Shown here: piece by piece, positions 6,769-12,463 of the stretch | Numbering within the stretch: the stretch's first letter is position 1 | Layout: each line of letters starts with the position of its first letter | Assembly (NCBI GenBank): GCA_021794775.1 | Contig: JAJYQG010000226.1 | Coordinates: 1-12,463, forward strand | Source of the DNA: Pseudomonadota bacterium | GTDB lineage: Bacteria; Pseudomonadota; Gammaproteobacteria; Burkholderiales; Ferrovaceae | Direction of reading: 5' to 3' | Length of the DNA: 12,463 nucleotides | Notes under the pieces: generated by a model | The model's input: only the letters and a program-made list of their open reading frames with translations | Databases searched by the model: none | What the model was told of the DNA's origin: nothing | Made by a program: the position numbers and the translations under genes

Positions 6769-7701
6769 ATGAGCATCCTCCTGTGCGGGTCCTTGGCCTA
6801 TGACACCATCATGGTCTTCCCGGACCATTTCAAGCACCATATTCTTGCCGAACATATCCATCAACTCAGCGTCGCTTTTCTGGTTCCCGATATGCGCCGC
6901 GAGTTCGGTGGAACGGCTGGCAACATTGCCTACAACCTCGTCCAGCTGGACGAAAAACCCCTCATCATGGCCACTGTGGGGGATGACTTCGCTCCCTACC
7001 GAACCCGTCTGGAATCTTGGGATCTCGATCTGCAAGGGGTGCGAACGATCCTCGACAGTTATACCGCACAAGCTTTCATCACCACCGATCTGGATGACAA
7101 CCAGATTACCGCCTTTCACCCAGGGGCCATGACCCACTCTCACACCAACTCGGTCAAAAACATGACCGGTGTTACCCTGGGTGTTGTATCGCCCGATGGT
7201 CGTGAAGGCATGATGGGACATGCTCGCGCCTTTCATGAATCGGGCATCCCTTTCTTGTTTGATCCGGGACAGGGGTTGCCACTTTTCAGTGGCCCAGAGC
7301 TCCTCACCATGATCGATCAAGCCAGCTGGCTGGCGGTCAACGATTACGAAGCGCAGCTGCTGGCTGACAAAACGGGAGTTCCTTTCGAGCATCTGGCGCA
7401 TCGCGTCGAAGCCGCCATCATGACTCGCGGCGCAGCAGGTTCGCGTATTTTCACCCAGCAAACCATGCTGGATATCCCTTCGGTCCCAGCTCAGGAAGTC
7501 GTCGATCCAACCGGTTGCGGCGACGCCTACCGCGCGGGTCTGCTGTATGGCCTGAACCATGGCTGGGATTGGGAGCGCAGCGGTCGTTTGGCCTCTTTGC
7601 TGGGATCGCTGAAGATTGCCCACCGTGGCGGCCAGAATCACCGCTTCAACCGCGCCTCAGTTGACCGAAGCTTGCGCGACCGCTTCGGTTTTGGTCTGTA
7701 A
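6769..7701 (+). CDS. PfkB-family carbohydrate/nucleoside kinase
   Basis: The 310-residue protein is a ribokinase-fold (PfkB) kinase that phosphorylates a sugar or nucleoside hydroxyl with ATP. The first PfkB signature appears as REFGGTAGNIAYNL (44-57) and the second as VDPTGCGDAYRAGLLYGL (245-262). Asp252 is the probable catalytic base, and GCG replaces the more common GAG in the anion hole. Substrate-side residues sit in the N-terminal CGSLAYDTIM strand and the lid. The true substrate cannot be read from sequence; related proteins are variously called adenosine kinase, sugar kinase or broad nucleoside kinase. It is 15 bases after tpx and 11 bases before plsC, so probably in the same transcript. 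Confidence 0.88.
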   Translation: MSILLCGSLAYDTIMVFPDHFKHHILAEHIHQLSVAFLVPDMRREFGGTAGNIAYNLVQLDEKPLIMATVGDDFAPYRTRLESWDLDLQGVRTILDSYTAQAFITTDLDDNQITAFHPGAMTHSHTNSVKNMTGVTLGVVSPDGREGMMGHARAFHESGIPFLFDPGQGLPLFSGPELLTMIDQASWLAVNDYEAQLLADKTGVPFEHLAHRVEAAIMTRGAAGSRIFTQQTMLDIPSVPAQEVVDPTGCGDAYRAGLLYGLNHGWDWERSGRLASLLGSLKIAHRGGQNHRFNRASVDRSLRDRFGFGL

Positions 7702-7712
7702 ACGGGGACAAT

Positions 7713-8462
7713 GTGGGTATTGCGCTTCGTGCGCTGGCACTCATTGCGCACATGGGTCGCGGGGTATTGACCCTATGGCTGATTTGGCCTTGGTGCAACG
7801 CAACGCGCCGGCACGCCTTGATACGCAACTGGGCGGCGAAGTTGTTGCGCCTTTTGCGCCTCACCGTACAAGTCAACGGCCCTTGGCCCGTTGTGGACGG
7901 ACCTTTTCTCCTGACCTCGAACCACATTTCGTGGGTCGATATCTTCATCATCCTTTCCGTTCACCCAGTGCGCTTCATTTCCAAATCCGAGGTTCGACAA
8001 TGGCCTTTGCTCGGGTGGCTGGCAGCCAAAACAGGGACCTTGTTCATCGATCGTTCTTCCAAGCGACAAACCCTGGAAATCGGTCGGGCCATGTCCCTTG
8101 TACTGAGTACGGGAGAGGATCTGGGGCTTTTTCCCGAATCAACCACCAGTACCGGCGAGGATGTGTTGCCCTTCAAGACATCCTTGCTTCAAGCTCCTCT
8201 CGACTGCAACGCCACGCTGTTGCCCGTCGCTTTACGTTACCACCACCCACTAGGGGAAACAGATTGCGCTTATCCCTTCGTGGGTGACATGACCTTCATG
8301 GATTCCCTGCGCCGCATTCTGCGTAGCCCGCCCTGCACGGCAACCCTATCACCCGGCCTACCCTGCAACATCCACGCGTTGGGCACGGATCGGCGCCAGA
8401 TAGCCCACAACCTTCATACCCTGACCCGAGAACTGGCGCTGCGCGGCATCCCTTCCACCTGA
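7713..8462 (+). CDS. plsC: 1-acyl-sn-glycerol-3-phosphate acyltransferase
   Basis: PlsC-type enzymes acylate lysophosphatidic acid to phosphatidic acid at the inner membrane. The 249-residue protein has an N-terminal hydrophobic segment (about 16-28), the catalytic HX4D motif NHISWVD (His71, Asp76), the LFIDRSS motif at 110-116, and block III as LFPESTTS at 139-146, where most relatives have FPEGT. The 3' region VLPFKTSLLQAP also fits the family. The GTG at 7713 is preferred: GGGGA at 7704-7708 lies just upstream, whereas the overlapping ATG at 7711 opens a frame of only 19 codons. An in-frame ATG at 7752 is possible but would remove part of the N-terminus. The 3' end overlaps the convergent apaH by 49 bases. 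Confidence 0.88.
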   Translation: MGIALRALALIAHMGRGVLTLWLIWPWCNATRRHALIRNWAAKLLRLLRLTVQVNGPWPVVDGPFLLTSNHISWVDIFIILSVHPVRFISKSEVRQWPLLGWLAAKTGTLFIDRSSKRQTLEIGRAMSLVLSTGEDLGLFPESTTSTGEDVLPFKTSLLQAPLDCNATLLPVALRYHHPLGETDCAYPFVGDMTFMDSLRRILRSPPCTATLSPGLPCNIHALGTDRRQIAHNLHTLTRELALRGIPST

Positions 8463-9241
8463 AATAGCGCACGGTCTTCAATTCTCATGGCTGTCAGCGG
8501 ACCTCCCCATAAACAACCGGTGTCCAGCCCTTGGACATCTGTCCCCGCATGCAGCCCGAGTGCAGACCAATGGCCACAGAAAACACATTGACCGCGACTG
8601 CGTCGACCTGCCACGGCAAACCAAGGCAAATACCCGGATGGCACTCCCTGCAACGAACCCTTATACCCAAATTCCATGTCGCCCTCTGGCGAACAGATAC
8701 GCAGACGCGTCATACCATTGACGATGGTTCGCCAACGCTCGACTTGTTGCAGGCCGTCATCCCAGCGGGTCGGCGTGTTGCCATACATGAGCGCCAGAAA
8801 ATCGCGATAATGGTCGCTTCGCAACACAGCTTCCACCTCGCGGGCAAGCAAAACAGCCTGGTCAACCGTCCATTGAGGCAACAGCCCAGCATGCACCATG
8901 GTCGCCCCTTGGGCATGATGCAAGATGGGTTGGTGGCGCATCCAGCGCAACAACGTCTGGCGATCATCTGCCTCAAGAATGGACTTCAAGGTGTCCCCCT
9001 GTCGCTCATGGGTTGTCCCTTCCGCGACACAGAGCAAATGCAGGTCATGATTGCCCAGCACCACGGTCGCACGCGCCCCGAAAGAGCGAACCAGATGCAC
9101 CGTTTCACGAGAATGGGGCCCGCGGTTCACCAGATCCCCGACAAACCACAGTTCATCCTCGCGCTTGAGGGGCAGAACCGTGAGCAAACGCTCAAGAGGC
9201 TCAAGACAGCCCTGGACATCACCGATGACGTATACGCTCAC
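8414..9241 (-). CDS. apaH: Symmetrical bis(5'-nucleosyl)-tetraphosphatase (Ap4A hydrolase)
   Basis: ApaH hydrolyses diadenosine tetraphosphate to two ADP and also removes Np4 caps from bacterial RNAs. The 275-residue protein has the metallophosphatase motifs in order: GDVQG at 7-11, GDLVNRGP at 35-42, GNHDLHLL at 63-70 and VHAGLLPQW from 116. It also has the ApaH-specific NGMTRLRIC, FCGHWSALG and LDTGCLWGGPLTAMR segments. The start is a GTG whose last two bases and the next A form the stop of the upstream lipoprotein gene (GTGA overlap). No good Shine-Dalgarno site precedes it, so translation is probably coupled. The 3' end overlaps plsC on the other strand. Confidence 0.95.
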   Translation of the reverse strand: MSVYVIGDVQGCLEPLERLLTVLPLKREDELWFVGDLVNRGPHSRETVHLVRSFGARATVVLGNHDLHLLCVAEGTTHERQGDTLKSILEADDRQTLLRWMRHQPILHHAQGATMVHAGLLPQWTVDQAVLLAREVEAVLRSDHYRDFLALMYGNTPTRWDDGLQQVERWRTIVNGMTRLRICSPEGDMEFGYKGSLQGVPSGYLPWFAVAGRRSRGQCVFCGHWSALGLHAGTDVQGLDTGCLWGGPLTAMRIEDRALFQVEGMPRSASSRVRV

Positions 9242-9450
9242 GGATGAACCGTGCTGACCTGACTGACGGAAGCATTCGTAGGCTGTTCCGTAGCCGATGA
9301 AGGAGCTGCCTCCATCGTGACCTCTCCCACCGGGCGAATGCGCGCATCAACATTTCCTGGCGTACCCACCGACTCTGTCTTGGTACAAGCGGCCAAGAGG
9401 AGGACGCCACCGTACAACACCACCATCCGTTGCGACAAGACCCTCTTCAT
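9238..9450 (-). CDS. Small lipoprotein, resembles a c5-type cytochrome leader without haem domain
   Basis: The 70-residue product starts MKRVLSQRM, has a hydrophobic signal and a lipobox LLAAC with the modified Cys22, followed by a short polar tail rich in Thr, Ser, Val and Pro. It contains no CXXCH. The segment NVDARIRPVGEV recalls the linker that precedes the haem domain in membrane-anchored cytochromes c5/c4-like proteins of betaproteobacteria; this is from memory, not a search. After that linker the frame ends and apaH begins at the overlapping GTG. The start is supported by AAGGAG ten bases upstream. Thr at position +2 predicts outer-membrane sorting. It may be a working small lipoprotein or the remnant of a cytochrome gene. 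Confidence 0.65.
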   Translation of the reverse strand: MKRVLSQRMVVLYGGVLLLAACTKTESVGTPGNVDARIRPVGEVTMEAAPSSATEQPTNASVSQVSTVHP

Positions 9451-9573
9451 GATTCTTGATCTCCTTCGAAGACTGATACCCAAAATCCAGGCCAAATGCC
9501 CCACTTTCTTTTCCTGTTTGCGATATTCTGGTAACTTGATGCTCGATTCCCACTGCAACGACCCTGTACCCCC
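9451..9573. promoter_or_regulatory. Divergent intergenic region
   Basis: These 123 bases separate the minus-strand lipoprotein-apaH pair from the plus-strand hydrolase-exporter pair and must hold promoters for both unless transcription enters from outside. I see a TATTCT at 9524-9529 on the plus strand as a possible -10, but no matching -35, and nothing convincing on the minus strand apart from the Shine-Dalgarno site. No hairpin or repeat stands out. Confidence 0.35.
9461..9466 (-). promoter_or_regulatory. Shine-Dalgarno site of the small lipoprotein gene
   Basis: On the minus strand AAGGAG lies ten bases before the ATG at 9450. It supports that start over longer readings of the same frame and would also serve the coupled apaH. 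Confidence 0.7.
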
Positions 9574-10917
9574 GTGCCACCTTTGCGCCCGATTTTACTC
9601 CTCATCGCCCTGTTGTGCGTCGGCTGTAGCCCTTCGCCAAATTCTGAGAACACCGTCGCCACGATGGAAAACCTCGTGGGGCAGAACGCCCCCAACCATC
9701 CTCCGCCCCAAGGATTCGATGGGTTGGTGGTCTTTGGCGACAGTCTGTCCGACATGGGCACCTATACCGGCCAAGCCGTTAAAGTTTACGGACTTGGGAC
9801 CAATGCCGCCACGGCCTTCAGAGGATTGCCCTATGCGAGTGGAGGACAATTCACCGTCAACGAGCCCTACTCTTTTGTTTGGCCAGAGAGGGTTGCCCAC
9901 ATGCTGCACCTTACTCTGCACCCCAATGTGATCACCTACGGTACTGGTACATCCACCACCTACCTTCTTCGTTCCGGTCATCTAACCCATCGTCGCTCAT
10001 TCTGTACTTTCAGCACCCCCCTTCCCTCTGGCAAACCAGATTGCCTCGATTTTGCCGAAGGAGGGGCACGCATCGCCAAAAATGCCCGTCTCGCTGACAA
10101 TGGGGCGCCAGCCCTGCCGGTCTCGCGGCAAGTGACCGATTACTTGGCCCAGTTCGGCCGTTTCGACGACCGCCAGTTGGTCATCCTGTTTGCCGGGAAC
10201 AATGACGTGCTGGCTGCTTTCAAGAACTTCCTCCTTGAACTCTCGAACACCGTTCAGCAGGATGTGTCCCATGCTCTGATCCTTGACCCTGGAGCAGGCC
10301 CGGTGGAACAACAGGCTGCGGGAACCCGGGCTTTGCTCAACGCTTACCAAATTTCTCTCCATCACGCCATGACCAGCATGGATCAGGCGGCAGACAATGC
10401 AACAGCCATTGCCCGCCGCATCGTTCACCATGGTGCCCGTTATCTCATGGTTTATACGCTACCCGATATGGCACGAACGCCTTTCGGATTGGGTTTGCCC
10501 TATACCCTGCACACCATGCCCCACTCCATACCAGAAGGCCATGAATGCGATCGGCAGAATGCCACATCAAGCTGCCATGTCTTATCCCTGCTGATCGATC
10601 GCTTCAACCAACGTCTGCTCCTGGGGTTGCAACATTCTTCAGCCAAGGTCGTCGATGCCCACGAACTTTTCAACAGAGTGTTGGACGAACCCTCTTTTTA
10701 CGGGTTTACCGATGTGAAAAATCCCTGGTGCTCTCCCGCGTTACCCGATGTCCTTTTCTGCAACCTGAACACACCCAACACAGCATCTGGCGCGACCCCC
10801 GACAACCTCTCCCATTGGCTTTTTGCCGACCTCATCCATCCAACACCGGAAGGACACCAGCGGCTGGCCAGTTTTACCATCCAGTCGATGCGTACGTTTG
10901 GCTGGCTCGCACCATGA
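9574..10917 (+). CDS. Lipoprotein GDSL/SGNH-family lipase or esterase
   Basis: This 447-residue protein has a short signal ending in a lipobox (LCVGC, Cys18) and then a GDSL hydrolase domain. Block I is VFGDSLSDMG with the nucleophile Ser57. Block II glycine lies in FAEGGARI (160-167) and block III asparagine in AGNND (207-211). The acid-histidine pair is Asp419 and His422 in ADLIHPTPEGH. Such enzymes hydrolyse ester bonds in lipids or other acyl compounds, and the order and length fit the lecithinase/haemolysin-like group. Ser at +2 predicts outer-membrane anchoring. Six further cysteines form three close pairs (144/157, 325/334, 386/396). The start is a GTG with no clear Shine-Dalgarno sequence; a TTG at 9583 would keep the signal and is an alternative. 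The stop overlaps the exporter ATG (ATGA). Confidence 0.85.
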   Translation: MPPLRPILLLIALLCVGCSPSPNSENTVATMENLVGQNAPNHPPPQGFDGLVVFGDSLSDMGTYTGQAVKVYGLGTNAATAFRGLPYASGGQFTVNEPYSFVWPERVAHMLHLTLHPNVITYGTGTSTTYLLRSGHLTHRRSFCTFSTPLPSGKPDCLDFAEGGARIAKNARLADNGAPALPVSRQVTDYLAQFGRFDDRQLVILFAGNNDVLAAFKNFLLELSNTVQQDVSHALILDPGAGPVEQQAAGTRALLNAYQISLHHAMTSMDQAADNATAIARRIVHHGARYLMVYTLPDMARTPFGLGLPYTLHTMPHSIPEGHECDRQNATSSCHVLSLLIDRFNQRLLLGLQHSSAKVVDAHELFNRVLDEPSFYGFTDVKNPWCSPALPDVLFCNLNTPNTASGATPDNLSHWLFADLIHPTPEGHQRLASFTIQSMRTFGWLAP

Positions 10918-12122
10918 ATGCTTCACCTATGCCTCAAGAACATCGTCGCGCGGTGTTTCTGCTTTCTCTTTCAGCCTTTGCCAGTGCGTCCTCCGTGCGC
11001 CTCTGCGACCCGATGCTCCCAGCGCTGATGCACCAGTTCCATACCTCGGCCGAAAGTACCATCGCGGTAGTCTCGGACTTCTCCATTGCGTATGGCGTCA
11101 TGCAGCTGTTTTTCGGGCCACTGAGCGAGAAAGTCGGCAAGTACCGGCTCATCGCCTGGGCAACCCTGGCCTGCCTGGTCGGCAGTCTTGGCGCTTTCCT
11201 GGCCCAAACCTTAGACCAGCTCATCCTGGCACGACTCCTCAGCGGAGCGACTGCGGCGGGCATCATTCCGCTATCCATGGCATGGATCGGCGATACCACC
11301 CATTACGAACAACGCCAAGCCACACTGGCCCGCTTCTTGGGAGGCCAAATCATGGGCGTGATCGGTGGACAGTTTATTGGCGGAGCTGTCACCGACTTGG
11401 TCGGTTACCACTGGGCCTTTGGTTTCATGGCCTGTCTGTATTGGGTTGTCGGCATACGGGTACTGCACGAAGCGCGTCACAACCCTGTGGTTATTGGGTC
11501 ACGCCGTCCTGTATCGAGCCATCCATCCTTGTTGCATCAGTGGGTGGCCGTACTCCACCTTCCCTGGGCCCGTCACATTCTCTTGACCGTCGCCATCGAA
11601 GGCGCTCTGGTTTTCGGCCCTTTGGCCTTGATTCCAACGTTTCTGCACCAGAAAGAGGGTTTGTCGCTCACCCATGCCAGCATGATCATGGCGACCTTTG
11701 GGCTGGGCGGTTTCAGTTATACCTTGCTGGCGCGACACTTTGTCGCCCGACTGGGGGAAACCGGTCTGGCTCGTCTGGGTGGAATATCGCTGGGCATCGC
11801 GTGGTTCATCTTGGCCCTTGCTCCTCCATGGGGTTGGGCCCTGCCTGCGGGAAGCCTGATCGGTTTTGGTTATTACCTTCTGCACAACACGCTTCAAACC
11901 CACGCGACACAAATGGCACCTGAGCTGAGAGGAACGGCTGTGTCGTTGTTCGCTTCTCTGTTTTTTTTAGGACAGGCGTTGGGTGTCATGGCCGCAGCCA
12001 GGATTTACACCACCTGGTCGCCCTCCACGCTATTCGCTGTCCCCATGTTGCTGTTACCCCTTCTCGGACATGGGTTCGCGCTGTCTATCGAACGCAAGAA
12101 CGGGGCATCTCTGCCCCGTTGA
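10914..12122 (+). CDS. Major facilitator superfamily transporter, drug/metabolite exporter type
   Basis: The 402-residue protein has about twelve hydrophobic segments and the loop 2-3 motif A in the form FGPLSEKVGKYRL (after the second membrane segment). Segment five has GQIMGVIGGQFIGG, related to the antiporter motif C, and a central loop HEARHNPVV separates the two halves. An aspartate lies in segment one (RLCDPMLPAL). This fits the 12-helix proton-coupled exporters of the DHA1/Bcr-like group; the substrate is unknown. The ATG at 10914 shares ATGA with the stop of the GDSL lipoprotein gene, so the two are translationally coupled and probably co-regulated. I reject a longer in-frame reading from 10545, which would lie inside the hydrolase gene. 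A hairpin covers the last codons and the stop. Confidence 0.88.
   Translation: MNASPMPQEHRRAVFLLSLSAFASASSVRLCDPMLPALMHQFHTSAESTIAVVSDFSIAYGVMQLFFGPLSEKVGKYRLIAWATLACLVGSLGAFLAQTLDQLILARLLSGATAAGIIPLSMAWIGDTTHYEQRQATLARFLGGQIMGVIGGQFIGGAVTDLVGYHWAFGFMACLYWVVGIRVLHEARHNPVVIGSRRPVSSHPSLLHQWVAVLHLPWARHILLTVAIEGALVFGPLALIPTFLHQKEGLSLTHASMIMATFGLGGFSYTLLARHFVARLGETGLARLGGISLGIAWFILALAPPWGWALPAGSLIGFGYYLLHNTLQTHATQMAPELRGTAVSLFASLFFLGQALGVMAAARIYTTWSPSTLFAVPMLLLPLLGHGFALSIERKNGASLPR
12099..12120. terminator. Hairpin between convergent genes, possible bidirectional terminator
   Basis: A perfect nine-base inverted repeat, AACGGGGCA and TGCCCCGTT, flanks the four-base loop TCTC. On the plus strand it overlaps the last codons and the stop of the exporter gene and is not followed by a T-run. 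On the minus strand it is followed by TTCTTGCG and lies 75 bases past the end of the dehydrogenase gene, so it looks better as a terminator in that direction. Confidence 0.6.
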
Positions 12123-12194
12123 CCGATCTTAAGCTCGCCCGCTGCGCCGGTCAGTCACCCTACTACAGGTTCTGCACGCTGCCAGCGCCGCTTG

Positions 12195-12463
12195 TCAAGC
12201 TCCTGTACGGTTTTTCTGGGCTTCTTCCTCGTACAATTTGGCAAGAATGGTGGAATCTGACTCGCCATACCCCTTATCAAGAGCCCACTCAAAAGCGCTG
12301 CGTGCTGCACGATGCAGCGGACATGGCACCCCATGCCGTTCAAACTGGTCAATCTCGTAACTCAAATCCTTGATCATCTGGCTCACCTTAACCCGAACCG
12401 TGTAGTCGCCGTCGATCATGAAACGTGCCTCGCGCAATCCCCGCGCCGCAAAGGGTAGATCGG
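12195..12463 (-). CDS. 3-hydroxyisobutyrate dehydrogenase-like beta-hydroxyacid dehydrogenase, C-terminal part
   Basis: An open frame enters from the right edge and ends at a TGA at 12195-12197, leaving 88 residues. The segment VSQMIKDLSYEIDQFERHGVPCPL, then AFEWALDKGYGESDSTILAKLYEEE, matches the pattern of the all-helical C-terminal domain of 3-hydroxyisobutyrate and related beta-hydroxyacid dehydrogenases (KDL, helix, GVPLP, helix, G-D-S). The Rossmann domain and catalytic lysine region would lie outside the window, so substrate and completeness cannot be judged. TTG at 12437 is an internal codon, not a start, because the frame stays open to the edge. The 72 bases between this gene and the exporter stop hold only the edge of the hairpin. 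Confidence 0.6.
   Translation of the reverse strand, partial: DLPFAARGLREARFMIDGDYTVRVKVSQMIKDLSYEIDQFERHGVPCPLHRAARSAFEWALDKGYGESDSTILAKLYEEEAQKNRTGA

Noticed and set aside
6100..7641. A 513-codon open frame on the minus strand covering tpx and most of the kinase gene
   Set aside because: It lies antisense to two genes with complete family motifs, has no recognisable domain, and is best explained by the codon bias of the plus-strand genes leaving few stops in one antisense frame.
7711..7770. ATG at 7711 as an alternative start for plsC or as a 19-codon leader peptide
   Set aside because: Its frame ends after 19 codons and its distance from the GGGGA site is too short; the GTG at 7713 gives the full acyltransferase.

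Overview
The window (about 12.5 kb, moderately GC-rich by eye) is a dense, mostly housekeeping stretch of a proteobacterial chromosome. Betaproteobacteria is the best fit: hemX-hemY at the left edge, a glucoseen-reductase-like ferredoxin reductase divergent from a YeeZ-like epimerase, and an aroQ-accB-accC-prmA cluster continuing into tpx and a PfkB-family kinase. This placement rests on gene order and protein motifs, not on a database search. I see no phage genes, transposases, CRISPR array, rRNA or tRNA.

Left part (1-1722): the 3' end of hemX, then a hemY that stops at less than half the family's usual length and lacks a normal start codon. Facing it, and overlapping its 3' end, is a 2Fe-2S/flavin reductase on the minus strand. 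A 43-base gap separates the reductase from a divergent short-chain dehydrogenase/epimerase gene.

Central part (1723-8462, all plus strand): epimerase, aroQ (shikimate pathway), accB and accC (carboxylase half of acetyl-CoA carboxylase), prmA (L11 methyltransferase), a stand-alone gcvH (lipoyl carrier), tpx (thiol peroxidase), a PfkB-type sugar/nucleoside kinase and plsC (lysophosphatidate acyltransferase). Gaps are short (2-51 bases), so much of this is probably co-transcribed. accB/accC and plsC belong to membrane-lipid synthesis, at its start and at phosphatidate formation. aroQ and prmA are common companions of accBC in beta- and gammaproteobacteria.

Right part (8414-12463): apaH (Ap4A hydrolase) runs on the minus strand against plsC with overlapping 3' ends. 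It is coupled through a GTGA overlap to a small lipoprotein gene whose mature part resembles the leader of a c5-type cytochrome without the haem domain. Divergent from these is a lipoprotein GDSL hydrolase coupled by an ATGA overlap to a major-facilitator exporter. A symmetrical hairpin ends the exporter gene, and the C-terminal part of a 3-hydroxyisobutyrate-dehydrogenase-like gene enters from the right edge on the minus strand.

I found no convincing new multi-gene system. The points most worth a second look are the shortened hemY, the cytochrome-leader-like lipoprotein in front of apaH, the GDSL lipoprotein/exporter pair with three close cysteine pairs, and a possibly leaderless promoter for the epimerase.
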